DNA from: Fibrobacter sp.
GTDB taxonomy: Bacteria > Fibrobacterota > Fibrobacteria > Fibrobacterales > Fibrobacteraceae
Assembly (NCBI GenBank): GCA_017475045.1
Contig: JAFVGH010000082.1
Coordinates: 1 to 64,000, forward strand
DNA length: 64,000 nucleotides
Direction of reading: 5' to 3'
This document shows positions 33,455-41,925 of this stretch, in pieces. The notes below the pieces were generated by a model, which was not told the DNA's origin, searched no databases, and worked only from the letters and a program-made list of their open reading frames with translations. The first letter of the stretch is position 1. Each line of letters starts with the position of its first letter. A program made the position numbers and the translations under genes.

Positions 33455-35236
33455 TTAGGTGCTTGTGGCCGTGTACATCCCTTCGATTTTGTCGGCATAG
33501 CGTTCTTCTGCTGCTTTTCGACGGATTTTAAGGGTGGGGGTCAATAGTCCAGATTCGATAGAAAGCTCATCTCCGATGAGAGTCCATCTGCAGATTTTTT
33601 CCCAGTGACTCAATTTTCGATTGATTCGGGTAATGTGACGGAGGATAGATTCCCTGACCCGGAGGGATTGCAGAGCCAAGTCCATGCGGAAGTCTTCTTT
33701 AGAAATCCGGAGCAGGCGGCGGGCGCCTTCGGGATTGATCCATATTAGTGCGGAGGCGAACTTGCGGTCATTGGCAATGACTAGGGCCTGTTCAACCAGG
33801 GGATGTCTGCTGATTTCTAGTTCAATGGGGTTGGGGCTTACGTATTTTCCCGTGCTGGTTTTTAAAAGTTCCTTGATGCGTCCCGTAAGGGAGAGAAATC
33901 CGTTTTCGTCGATGCTTCCTTGGTCTCCAGTCTTGAAGAAACCGTCCGCGGTAAAGATTTCGGCATTCAGTTCCGGCATGTTGTGGTAACCCGCAAAGAC
34001 GCTGTCGCCTTTTACTAGGACCTCGTTATTTTCCCCGATTCTTACCTGTAGGTGCTTTAAAGGCTTACCAACGCTGCCGACGCATAGATCGTGATCGCAG
34101 TTGGTGCTGACCACAGGAGAGCATTCGGTGAGTCCGTAGCCTTCATATACGGGAAGCCCTATGTTCATAAAAAAGCGGAGAATGGATTTGTTCAACGCAC
34201 TACTTCCAGAGACGATAAGCTTGAAGTTTCCCCCGATGGCATTTCGCATCTTGGAATAGACCAGCTTGTCGTAAAACTTCATGGCGTGATTGCGCTTTTT
34301 TAGAGGGTCGTTTAGCTTGGCAAGCTTAATGGCGTTTTTGATGAGGAGCCTTTTGGGGCCCCTGGCTTTTTCTGCAGCGGCGGTTATGCTTTCGAACAGT
34401 CGTTCGAGAATTCTCGGGACCACAACCATAATAGAAGGCTTGATTTCGGTCATGATCTTTGCGACGTTCTTTGGGGAGTCGGCAAAGTACACGGTGGTTC
34501 CGCACAGGGTATAGAAATAGACCGCCATACGCTCAAATACGTGAGCTACAGGCAAAATGGTGAGGCATGAGTCTTTTTCGGGATCCACCGTGTAGAGGTC
34601 GAAAAGGCTCTGGATCTGGACAATCATGTTCCTGTGGGAGAGTTCCGCTCCTTTGGGCCTGCCGGTAGAGCCGCTGGTATAGATAATGCTGAAAAGGTCG
34701 TCTGGCCGGATGCTCTCAATCTGGCTCTGTATCCATTGGGCTTTCTCCTGCTGTTGTAGCAGGGCGTAGCCTTCGGACAGAAGGTCGTTCCAGTAGGCGC
34801 CTCTGTCAGGGAGTTCAGATGAGGGGTCAATACAGATAATGGTCGAGAATCTAGAAAGGCTGTCTTTTAAGGACGAGTCTAGGTCAGCTATGTTGTTTAT
34901 AACCAGCAAGCGTACGGTGGAGTCGTCGCACTGGAAGTTGAAATTTTCGGAGGAAATATTTGGGAAAAGGGGTACTACGCGGGCGTGGTTTATTTGGGTG
35001 GCGATGTCGGCCATAATCCAGTATGGAGAACTGCCTGCGATAATTCCGATGCTTTCTCCCTCTTGTACACCCCGACTATGGAGTGCAAGAGCCAAGGCCT
35101 GGGTGTCTCTTGCCAGGGTTTCTCTTGAAAAATGAGTCCATTCCCTATTCCGTCTCTGGTACCAACCGCCAAAATTCTCTCGATGGCAGGTGGCAAAGAA
35201 CAGCTCGGGGAGTGAGTTGTATTTTAGGGACTCCAT
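33455..35236 (-). CDS. Long-chain acyl-CoA synthetase (AMP-forming)
   Basis: 593 residues. Activates fatty acids through an acyl-adenylate. The AMP-binding P-loop is IIYTSGSTGRPKGAELSHRN, the A5 motif is YEGYGLTECSPVVS, FFKTGDQGSIDENGFL is the A7 motif, and GRIKELLKTSTGKYVSPNPIE is the A8 hinge. Layout and length fit the FadD/long-chain family. No signal peptide, so cytosolic or membrane-associated. It is 61 nt upstream of the lipoprotein on the same strand; whether the two are linked is unclear. Confidence 0.9.
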   Translation of the reverse strand: MESLKYNSLPELFFATCHRENFGGWYQRRNREWTHFSRETLARDTQALALALHSRGVQEGESIGIIAGSSPYWIMADIATQINHARVVPLFPNISSENFNFQCDDSTVRLLVINNIADLDSSLKDSLSRFSTIICIDPSSELPDRGAYWNDLLSEGYALLQQQEKAQWIQSQIESIRPDDLFSIIYTSGSTGRPKGAELSHRNMIVQIQSLFDLYTVDPEKDSCLTILPVAHVFERMAVYFYTLCGTTVYFADSPKNVAKIMTEIKPSIMVVVPRILERLFESITAAAEKARGPKRLLIKNAIKLAKLNDPLKKRNHAMKFYDKLVYSKMRNAIGGNFKLIVSGSSALNKSILRFFMNIGLPVYEGYGLTECSPVVSTNCDHDLCVGSVGKPLKHLQVRIGENNEVLVKGDSVFAGYHNMPELNAEIFTADGFFKTGDQGSIDENGFLSLTGRIKELLKTSTGKYVSPNPIELEISRHPLVEQALVIANDRKFASALIWINPEGARRLLRISKEDFRMDLALQSLRVRESILRHITRINRKLSHWEKICRWTLIGDELSIESGLLTPTLKIRRKAAEERYADKIEGMYTATST

Positions 35237-35305
35237 ATCCTGAAAATAACATTCTTATAGGCTGAAAGTTCATTTTTTCTCAAAAAAATCTATATATTGG
35301 GTATC

Positions 35306-35632
35306 ATGCTAAAGAAACTGGAAGATTACATCCGTTATTTAGAAGATCGGGCCAACCAAGGTGGGCCACTTTCGTCCGAAGAGCTGCTCTCGATTCGGAC
35401 CCATATCGAATTTTTTCAGCATGAACGGTTGGTTCATGAACTGGTTATGATTTTGTTTGCAATACTTACGGTAGGTGGGTTTCTTTTCTTTGTGGCCCTG
35501 CCCGAGTACCTGGTGTTGGCGTTGGACGTTCTTTTTTTAGGCTTACTTATTCCTTACATCAGACATTATTATGGCCTCGAAAATGGGGTCCAAAAGCTCT
35601 ACGAGCTTTATTCTAGGCAGGAAAGGCTCTAG
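35306..35632 (+). CDS. Small membrane protein, unknown
   Basis: 108 residues from ATG 35306. The first half is amphipathic (YIRYLEDRANQGG...FFQHERLVHELV), followed by two adjacent membrane helices (MILFAILTVGGFLFFVA and YLVLALDVLFLGLLIPYI) and a short basic/acidic tail. A TATATTG box ends 6 nt before the ATG. Not recognised. It stands between the divergent acyl-CoA synthetase and the EAL gene. Confidence 0.65.
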   Translation: MLKKLEDYIRYLEDRANQGGPLSSEELLSIRTHIEFFQHERLVHELVMILFAILTVGGFLFFVALPEYLVLALDVLFLGLLIPYIRHYYGLENGVQKLYELYSRQERL

Positions 35633-35722
35633 ATAGTCCAACTTGGAATAGTTCGGATTGGACTGGGTGAGAGTCTCTAAAAGCAAGTACATTAAACTAT
35701 ATTGCCCCGCAATAGGGATAAT

Positions 35723-37702
35723 ATGAGATTGTTTGACGAACATTCTGTTCTGCGTTTTGCGCTTTTGTTTGCGTGCTTCCTCTTTGCGGCGTTCATTCCA
35801 GATATCTGGCACTTGACTGACAAGCCCATGGGATTTATTCCCTATTTTTCGGCTATTATCTTCATCGCCTACGTTGCTCTATTCTACAAGTTTCCGATTC
35901 AGGGGAACCGCAAGAAAATCCGGAATGACGTAGAAATTCCGGAAAGGGTGGAGCAGGCTCCTGCTCGTGATTACCAGAAGGACCTTTCGGAAAAAGACGA
36001 GCTTTTCCAGATGCTGGTAGATGTTTCCTCTGAAGGTTTTTGGACTTTCGATGTGCCTACGGGGAAGGTTTACTGGTCCAGTAGGGTCGCAAAATATTTG
36101 AATATTAGCCCGTCTAGCATTGTAGACTCTTTTGACACGCTCAAGAATAGCGTTTTAGAAAGCGATTGGACTGCCTTTAGGGAAAAGTTTTCCAGTTCCC
36201 TGGAAGATAGTACCCCATTTGTGGCGAGGCTCCGCCTTTTGAATACGCCAAAGGATGGTAATTCTGAAATTATTGTTTCGGGAAGATCTCAGTGCAACGA
36301 AGAGGGTAGGCCCATTCGCGTCATCGGTTCTGTTACATGTGCGACTGAGCAGTCCGAAAGCAACCGCCAGTTCTATGCCTATCGAGACGCACTTACGGGT
36401 GTGTACAACCGTAAGTTCTTCTTGGAAAAACTGAAGGTAGACGTAGATATGGCCGCTCAGCGTCCAGACTACACCTTCGCCGTGGTGCTTATAGATATTG
36501 ACAGCTTTGGCGCCATTAACGAATCTTACTCCATGAATTTTGGCGACAATGTCTTGAAAATTGTTTCTGACCGTATCCGCTCCACCTGCAGGAACAATGA
36601 TTGCGTGGCCCGCATAGGCCCTGACGTGTTTGCTGTTGTGCTCCATGATATTCAGGGCAAGGACTCTGATGATGACCTGATGCCCATGGTGAAGCGGCTC
36701 CACAATAAGGTGAAAAGCCCTATCCAGTTGGATGGCCGTGAACTGTACATCAGCGTTTCCATGGCAGTGGTGGTGAACAAGGACGTGGATTGCGTGGAGG
36801 ACTTGCTTTCCAATGCTACGGCAGTGCTTAGAGACTTGAAGAAGGGTGGCAATCATGGCGGCATTCAGTTCTTTGCGGGTGGTATCCGCGAGAAGGCCAT
36901 GAAGCTATACAAGTTGGAGTACGAAATCCGCCGAGCTATTCAGGCTCAGGAATTTGTGTTGGTTTACCAGCCCATCATTGATATTGAGCAAGGAAATAGG
37001 GTGTCTGGTTTTGAGGCCCTTGTCCGCTGGAATAATTCCGAACATGGCGTGGTTTCGCCTGCAGAATTTATTCCCCTTGCCGAAGAGACTGGCTTGATTG
37101 TACCTATGGGAGCCCAGATTTTGCGGATGGCTTGCGAACAGACCAAGAAATGGGTGGATATGGGCTATAGCGATATCCGTGTTGCAGTGAACTTCTCGGC
37201 AAGACAGTTTACCTTGGACAATATGGTGGACGATGTAAAGCAGGTGCTGGCCGAAACTCATTTGAATCCTAAGAACTTGAAGCTGGAAATTACGGAATAC
37301 ACGGCCATGTGCGAGGTGGAGAAGGCTATAGACATTATGCGGGCTCTTTCCAACATGGGTCTCCAGATTTCCATCGACGATTTCGGTACGGGCTACAGTT
37401 CGCTGTCTTATCTGAAGCGGTATCCGGTTCATACCTTGAAGATGGACAAGTCCTTCATCGATCACATCGCAGACGACGAAGAAGACGCCACCTTTGCAAG
37501 GATGGTGATTGGTATAGCAAGTACCCTAAATCTGGACTTGATTGCCGAAGGGGTGGAAACGGAAGAACAGCTGAAGTTCTTGAGGCGTGAGGGTTGCCGC
37601 TATATTCAGGGCTATTACTTCAGCAAACCCCTGGCACCAGACAAGGCCTTGGCCTATATGCAAGAGCATTATGCCGTAGAGACTTGTAAAGTGTCATCCT
37701 GA
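35723..37702 (+). CDS. PAS-GGDEF-EAL protein with degenerate GGDEF; probable c-di-GMP phosphodiesterase
   Basis: 659 residues from ATG 35723. Two N-terminal membrane helices, a PAS-like domain (about 85-200, DVSSEGFWTFDVPTGKVYW), a GGDEF domain (about 225-385) and an EAL domain (about 395-650). The cyclase signature is altered: where RxGGDEF is expected the sequence reads RIGPDVF, so c-di-GMP synthesis is unlikely. The EAL domain keeps GFEALVRW, LEITEY, IDDFGTGYSS, DKSFI and AEGVETEEQ, so hydrolysis is expected. The last codons and the stop lie inside a dispersed repeat (37691-37728). Confidence 0.88.
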   Translation: MRLFDEHSVLRFALLFACFLFAAFIPDIWHLTDKPMGFIPYFSAIIFIAYVALFYKFPIQGNRKKIRNDVEIPERVEQAPARDYQKDLSEKDELFQMLVDVSSEGFWTFDVPTGKVYWSSRVAKYLNISPSSIVDSFDTLKNSVLESDWTAFREKFSSSLEDSTPFVARLRLLNTPKDGNSEIIVSGRSQCNEEGRPIRVIGSVTCATEQSESNRQFYAYRDALTGVYNRKFFLEKLKVDVDMAAQRPDYTFAVVLIDIDSFGAINESYSMNFGDNVLKIVSDRIRSTCRNNDCVARIGPDVFAVVLHDIQGKDSDDDLMPMVKRLHNKVKSPIQLDGRELYISVSMAVVVNKDVDCVEDLLSNATAVLRDLKKGGNHGGIQFFAGGIREKAMKLYKLEYEIRRAIQAQEFVLVYQPIIDIEQGNRVSGFEALVRWNNSEHGVVSPAEFIPLAEETGLIVPMGAQILRMACEQTKKWVDMGYSDIRVAVNFSARQFTLDNMVDDVKQVLAETHLNPKNLKLEITEYTAMCEVEKAIDIMRALSNMGLQISIDDFGTGYSSLSYLKRYPVHTLKMDKSFIDHIADDEEDATFARMVIGIASTLNLDLIAEGVETEEQLKFLRREGCRYIQGYYFSKPLAPDKALAYMQEHYAVETCKVSS

Positions 37703-37728
37703 GTGCGAATGCGCGAAGGATCTAGGCC
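37691..37728. repeat. Dispersed palindrome-like repeat overlapping the EAL gene stop
   Basis: Sequence of the GTCATCCTGAG...GCGAAGGATC type, widespread as intergenic repeats in several bacterial phyla. Here it supplies the final residues (VSS) and the TGA of the preceding gene. Confidence 0.5.
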
Positions 37729-37760
37729 ATAGGTTCCATCCTTTTTTATCTTTCGTATTG

Positions 37761-39269
37761 ATGTCTGGAAAGGTTTATCTGATTGGAGCCGGTCCCGGTG
37801 ATCCGGGACTTTTGACTTTGCGCGGGAAAGAGATTCTTGAGCGTGCTGACGTGGTGGTCTATGACCGTCTGGTGTCGCCAGCCATACTCGGCATGTGCAA
37901 TGCAAAGGCAAAGATGGTGGATGTGGGCAAGATGCCGCAGCACCACAAGGTCAAGCAGTCTGAAATCAATAAGCTTTTGGTCCAGTTTGCAGGTGAATAC
38001 CCTGCGGGCATTGTGGCTCGCCTTAAGGGGGGTGACCCCTTTGTGTTTGGGCGAGGTGGCGAAGAAGCCCTGGAACTTGTGGCAGCGGGTGTTGAATTTG
38101 AGGTTGTTCCGGGGATTACTTCGGCCATTTCTGTGCCGGCCTATGCGGGCATACCTGTGAGCCACCGTGGGATTGCAACGAGTTTTCATATCATCACGGG
38201 ACATGAGCGAGATGTCATTGCGAGTGAGCAAGGCGAACGTGGCAATCTCTCTCTGGACTTCGAGACTCTCGCGCATTGCCCCGGCACGCTTATCTTTTTG
38301 ATGGGCATTGCCAACATGGACTTTATTGCCAAGCGGCTGATGGAATGCGGCAAGGATCCGAAAACGCCGCTGGCCTTTATTGAGAAGGGGACGACGCCGC
38401 ATCAGCGGACGGTCATGGCAACGCTTGAGACGGCGGGGAAGACTATTGTGCGAGAAAACGTGACGGCTCCTGCCATTACCATTATGGGTGGTGTGGTAGA
38501 GCTGGGTAAGAGTCTCGCCTGGAAAAAGAATTTGCCTCTTTCGGGTAAGCGGCTTGTGGTGACCCGCGCCGCCAAGCAGGCCAGCGGGATTACGGCCCGG
38601 TTGACTGCTCTAGGTGCCGAAGTTATCGAGACACCGATGATTGAGACTCGGACACTAGAATGCTCTTCGAATTTTGCAGATCTCGCAAACTTCGACATTC
38701 TCGCCTTTACCAGTACAAATGGCGTGGAAAGTTTCTTTAGTCAATTGTTCGCTGCTGGTTACGATGTGCGTGTTCTCGCCGGAAAGAAAATTGCCAGCGT
38801 TGGTAAGATTACCGAAAAGAAGCTGCTGGAATACGGAATTCGCTGTGACTATGTACCTGAAGACCATACCGGCAAAGGTCTCGGAAAATTGCTTGCATCG
38901 CTAGACGTGGATGATGCACGTGTCCTTCTCCTTCAGGGCAACCTGGCAGATGACACTTTGCTCAGGCTTTTACCTAGGGCGACTCGTTGGGTGGTGTACG
39001 AGACTCTCCCTGTGTCGGAATTGCCGGAATGGAAGCGGGAAGCGGTTGCTTCGGCCGATGCCGTGGTTTTTGCCAGCACCAGTGCCGTGGAAAACTTCGT
39101 TAAGGTCATGCCTCAAAGCACCGAGGGGGCGACTGAGCCTCGAATCTCTTTCTGTATTGGTAGCATGACTAAATCAGCTGCTTGTAGGTGTGGCTTTGAA
39201 ACTGTCACCTCTGATGAAACCACCATGGATTCCCTGGTGAAGAAAATTGTAGAGTATTATAGCCGATGA
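37761..39269 (+). CDS. Fused uroporphyrinogen-III C-methyltransferase and uroporphyrinogen-III synthase (CobA-HemD)
   Basis: 502 residues from ATG 37761. Residues 1-250 are SUMT: YLIGAGPGDPGLLTLRG, VARLKGGDPFVFGRGGEE and VVPGITSAISVPAYAGIPVSHRG. Residues about 262-502 are HemD (LVVTRAAKQASGITARL..., VFASTSAVENF, CIGSMTKSAA). Together they close the linear tetrapyrrole to uroporphyrinogen III and methylate it to precorrin-2. A 12-codon in-frame insertion at about residues 152-163 coincides with a dispersed palindromic repeat. Overlaps the CbiX-SirC gene by 4 nt, so the pair covers the route to siroheme. Confidence 0.92.
   Translation: MSGKVYLIGAGPGDPGLLTLRGKEILERADVVVYDRLVSPAILGMCNAKAKMVDVGKMPQHHKVKQSEINKLLVQFAGEYPAGIVARLKGGDPFVFGRGGEEALELVAAGVEFEVVPGITSAISVPAYAGIPVSHRGIATSFHIITGHERDVIASEQGERGNLSLDFETLAHCPGTLIFLMGIANMDFIAKRLMECGKDPKTPLAFIEKGTTPHQRTVMATLETAGKTIVRENVTAPAITIMGGVVELGKSLAWKKNLPLSGKRLVVTRAAKQASGITARLTALGAEVIETPMIETRTLECSSNFADLANFDILAFTSTNGVESFFSQLFAAGYDVRVLAGKKIASVGKITEKKLLEYGIRCDYVPEDHTGKGLGKLLASLDVDDARVLLLQGNLADDTLLRLLPRATRWVVYETLPVSELPEWKREAVASADAVVFASTSAVENFVKVMPQSTEGATEPRISFCIGSMTKSAACRCGFETVTSDETTMDSLVKKIVEYYSR
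38214..38249 (-). repeat. Dispersed palindromic element inside cobA-hemD
   Basis: 36 bp, inverted relative to the copies at 39633 and 41203: shared ends are GAGATTGC...CG and ...CTCGCAATGAC. It adds exactly 12 codons (reading VIASEQGERGNL) to the SUMT domain between the TGH and SLDFETLA segments. Confidence 0.75.
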
Positions 39270-40168
39270 AAGCCATCTTGATTATTGCTCACCACTGCAT
39301 ATTGCCTGGAGCCTACAAGGGTTTCGAGGAAATTTTGGACAAGTTGCACCATGACTTGCCCGGTACCCGTGTGGCGAGTACCAGCCTTTTGGATCTGGAA
39401 AATGATTTGCGAACCTTGCTTCGTGAGGATGTAGAGTCGGTAACGCTTTTACCGTACTTGCTGTTGAATGGCCAGCATTCCAAGAATGACGTTCCCAAGG
39501 TGGTGGCCCATTTGCAGGCGGAATTTCCCCAGATTCCTATAACACTTTTGCCTTGTCTTGGCGACTGGAAGGAATTTGCTGACATGGTGGTTTCTGGTGT
39601 TCGCAATGCACAGCAAGAAATAAGCCTTCAAAGAGATTGCTTCGTCGAACAGGGTTCTCCTCGCAATGACAAATCGCGATCGTCCTCCCTTTTCTCCATT
39701 GAGCTTAATCTTGAAGGACGAAATGTGCTTGTGGTGGGTGGGGGTCGTATAGCGCTGCGCAAGGTGAAAACGCTTCTGCCTACGGGTGCCCGAATTACGG
39801 TAGTTGCCCCGCAGTTCGACCCAGAATTTGAAATGCTGGATAAGAATGTCGTTATCCTAAAGAATCGTCCTTACGAACCCTTAGACCTTCGTAGCGTATT
39901 CATGGTGTTTATCTGTACCGACCAGCCAGCAGTAAACGCTCAGGTGAGCAATGATGCCCGGGCCCGCCGCATTCTGGTGAATAATGCCTGTGACTACCTG
40001 GATGGGGACTTTATTGTGCCGGCTCGTATGGACTTTGGCGAAAATATTGCGGTAACCGTCTCTACTCAGGGACGCGCGCCCTCCTTGGCCAAGAAGCTCA
40101 AACAAAAAATCCTCGCCGAATGGGGCGAGGATCTTGCTCGGATAGAGCGGGAATCTTCTGCAAAATAG
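39266..40168 (+). CDS. Fused CbiX-like chelatase and SirC precorrin-2 dehydrogenase
   Basis: 300 residues. Residues 1-118 resemble CbiX/SirB: ILIIAHHCILPGAYKGF, then LPYLLLNGQHSKNDVPK with the metal-site His. Residues about 145-300 are SirC/CysG-N: LEGRNVLVVGGGRIALRKVKTLL (NAD-binding), VFICTDQPAVNAQVS, VNNACDYLDGDFIVPA and STQGRAPSLAKKLKQKI. They oxidise precorrin-2 to sirohydrochlorin and insert Fe (or Co). The linker (about 122-136) is made of a dispersed palindromic repeat. Coupled to cobA-hemD. The product could feed the AhbAB-like gene at 45950. Confidence 0.88.
   Translation: MKAILIIAHHCILPGAYKGFEEILDKLHHDLPGTRVASTSLLDLENDLRTLLREDVESVTLLPYLLLNGQHSKNDVPKVVAHLQAEFPQIPITLLPCLGDWKEFADMVVSGVRNAQQEISLQRDCFVEQGSPRNDKSRSSSLFSIELNLEGRNVLVVGGGRIALRKVKTLLPTGARITVVAPQFDPEFEMLDKNVVILKNRPYEPLDLRSVFMVFICTDQPAVNAQVSNDARARRILVNNACDYLDGDFIVPARMDFGENIAVTVSTQGRAPSLAKKLKQKILAEWGEDLARIERESSAK
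39633..39672 (+). repeat. Dispersed palindromic element inside the cbiX-sirC linker
   Basis: 40 bp with GAGATTGCTTCGTCG at the left and CTCCTCGCAATGACAA at the right, nearly the same as the intergenic copy at 41203-41238. It is read in frame and forms part of the inter-domain linker. Confidence 0.85.
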
Positions 40169-40178
40169 ATAGAAAATA

Positions 40179-40206
40179 GGAAAGGATCCCCTGGGGGACC
40201 CTTTCC
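40179..40206. terminator. Hairpin between convergent cbiX-sirC and lipoprotein genes
   Basis: GGAAAGG..TCCCC pairs with GGGGA..CCTTTCC around a small loop, 10 nt after the cbiX-sirC stop and 23 nt beyond the lipoprotein stop. A T-rich stretch follows on the minus strand. Confidence 0.65.
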
Positions 40207-40229
40207 ATGTCTATGGAGTACAGAAAGAA

Positions 40230-40988
40230 TTAATTCTTCTTTGTCAATTCTTCACAGCTCTTGCCTGCGGCATCTGCGTCAAAGTAGTAGACGGCGGCAT
40301 CGTTGCTGACAACGCACTTCTTGACGTAACCCGTTTCGGCGCTGCAACCAGTACCTTCGGTAGAGGTTATTTTCATTCCTTCGACATCAACAGAGGTGCA
40401 TGTGGCCTTAAGCTCTGTTGCGGTGGTAGAATTTGCTGTTGTTTCAGTGCAAATCTTTGTCTTCATCGACTCGCCAAACATTTCAATTTCAGAATCCTGG
40501 AGGCAGGAGTAAAGTTCGCCGGTGGGGCCGGTGAGCTCGGAACCGCTATTGCTAGAGTTTTCGTTGCTGTCGGCAGAATCAGCACTGCTATCGGTAGATG
40601 CAGCACCGCTTTCGCTGGAGGCTACGCCGCTATTGGTGGAAGCGGGCGTGCTTGCAGAAGATTCGGGAGTCTTGTCGCCTTCGCTTTCGCCCTTTTCTTC
40701 ACCTTCGGCCTTGTTTTCTTCGGCGGGGCAGACCTTGGAGGGCATGCTGTTAATCAGCATATTCCACTGCCCTTCTCCGTTGCATTCGTAGGTGTCGGGA
40801 CCATCTTCCACGATGATGGTTTCGCACTTGCGGTCGGCGTTGCATTCCACATCGGCTAGGTCAAAGAAGGTGGGAACGCTCTTGGGAAGTTCACCAGAGT
40901 CGGAGTTGGAGGAACTGTCGTCACCGCAGGCCACAAGACCGGCCATGGAGATGAGAGCAGAGGAAAGAAGAATCTTTTTGGAAAGCAT
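40230..40988 (-). CDS. Secreted lipoprotein with Ser/Ala/Glu-rich linker
   Basis: 252 residues; good SD (AAGGAG) and a TATATTT box around 41021. Signal peptide with lipobox GLVAC (Cys21), then GDDSSSNSDSG. Two Cys-containing segments (VECNADRKCETIIVEDGPDTYECNGEGQW and YSCLQDSEIEMF...) flank a low-complexity linker of Ser, Ala, Glu and Thr (about 93-150). The eight or more Cys in the mature chain suggest disulphides. Same general design as the lipoprotein at 368. Function unknown. Confidence 0.78.
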   Translation of the reverse strand: MLSKKILLSSALISMAGLVACGDDSSSNSDSGELPKSVPTFFDLADVECNADRKCETIIVEDGPDTYECNGEGQWNMLINSMPSKVCPAEENKAEGEEKGESEGDKTPESSASTPASTNSGVASSESGAASTDSSADSADSNENSSNSGSELTGPTGELYSCLQDSEIEMFGESMKTKICTETTANSTTATELKATCTSVDVEGMKITSTEGTGCSAETGYVKKCVVSNDAAVYYFDADAAGKSCEELTKKN

Positions 40989-41357
40989 TTTTGCTCCTTT
41001 TTGATGTTAAAGAGTACGTTCCAAATATAATATAAGGGTGCTGTTGTTCGTTGTTTTTTTTGTTACAATTTTCTTACAATGGTAATAAAGTGTTCACGGC
41101 GTGTTCTTTGGGTCCGCAGCCGGGGCGTTGCCCCGGAACAAGTCCGGGGCAGGCTCTAGGTGTCCCCGCTAGTGATGAAAGCCCCGGCAAAGAATCGGGA
41201 ATGAGATTGCTTCGTCGTTTCACTCCTCGCAATGACAAACGCTGGGCGGGGCTGCAATCAGGGGGAGACTTCCCCCTACCCATCCACAAAAAATTAAATT
41301 TCTAGTACCAAACATTTCTTATCTCTAGCCCCTAGATCCTAACCCCTAATTCCTCAC
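40989..41357. repeat. Gene-free repeat cluster with nested hairpins
   Basis: 369 bp without a convincing gene. It holds the lipoprotein promoter; two overlapping perfect GC hairpins that share one arm (CCGGGGC/GCCCCGG at 41120-41136 and CCCCGGA/TCCGGGG at 41131-41149); the dispersed palindromic element at 41203-41238; a GGGGGA/TCCCCC hairpin (41261-41276); and a degenerate CCCCTA-type tract (about 41325-41355) just before pth. Short ORFs through it are translations of the repeats. Confidence 0.7.
41203..41238 (+). repeat. Dispersed palindromic element, intergenic copy
   Basis: 36 bp, GAGATTGCTTCGTCG ... CTCCTCGCAATGACAA. It shares both ends with the copies inside the cobA-hemD and cbiX-sirC genes. 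The outer ATTGC/GCAAT forms the palindrome. Confidence 0.85.
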
Positions 41358-41912
41358 ATGCACATTATCGTCGGTCTCGGAAATCCTGGTACGCAATACT
41401 CCAACACCCACCACAACGCGGGCTTTATGGCTGTCGAAAAGCTGGCCGATCCGAACAAAGACTGGAAATCGGAGCACAAGGCGCTTACCATGAAGGTGAA
41501 CATCGCGGGGGAGGAATGCCTGCTGGCAAAGCCCCAGACTTATATGAACCTTTCCGGCGAGTCGGTGCAGGCCCTGATGACCTGGTACAAGGTGAAGGCC
41601 GACCACCTGCTGGTATTTAGCGACGACATCAACCTAGATGTGGGGCGTATTCGTTGCCGTAAGGATGGAAGCCATGGCGGGCAGAATGGGCTCAGGAACA
41701 TCATCGAGCATATCGGTGACAAGTTCCCCCGGGTTCGCTTTGGGGTAGGCAAGTGCCCTCCGAAATTTGACATGAGCAATTGGGTGCTGGCGAAGTTCCC
41801 GCCGGAGGACCGCCCTGCTTTTGAAGAGGCCATCGCCAAGGTCCCGGCTTTGGTGGAATGTTATTTCAAGCTTGGCATGGAAAAGTGCATGGAACGCTAC
41901 AACGGCAAGTAG
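41358..41912 (+). CDS. pth: Peptidyl-tRNA hydrolase
   Basis: 184 residues. Releases peptides from prematurely dropped peptidyl-tRNA. IVGLGNPGTQYSNTHHNAGFMAV contains the conserved Asn and catalytic His, KPQTYMNLSGESV the second conserved block, and FSDDINLDVGRIR the conserved Asp. GSHGGQNGLRNIIEH and RFGVGKCP complete the family pattern. Heads a short run with the DUF4416 and asparaginase genes. Confidence 0.95.
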   Translation: MHIIVGLGNPGTQYSNTHHNAGFMAVEKLADPNKDWKSEHKALTMKVNIAGEECLLAKPQTYMNLSGESVQALMTWYKVKADHLLVFSDDINLDVGRIRCRKDGSHGGQNGLRNIIEHIGDKFPRVRFGVGKCPPKFDMSNWVLAKFPPEDRPAFEEAIAKVPALVECYFKLGMEKCMERYNGK

Positions 41913-41925
41913 CCTTGGGGTCCTG

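Noticed and set aside
37691-41238. CRISPR array
   Set aside because: The repeats are few, irregularly spaced, in both orientations and partly inside genes; no cas genes are in the window.
41051-41305. 84-residue frame in the repeat cluster
   Set aside because: It is a translation of hairpins and dispersed repeats.
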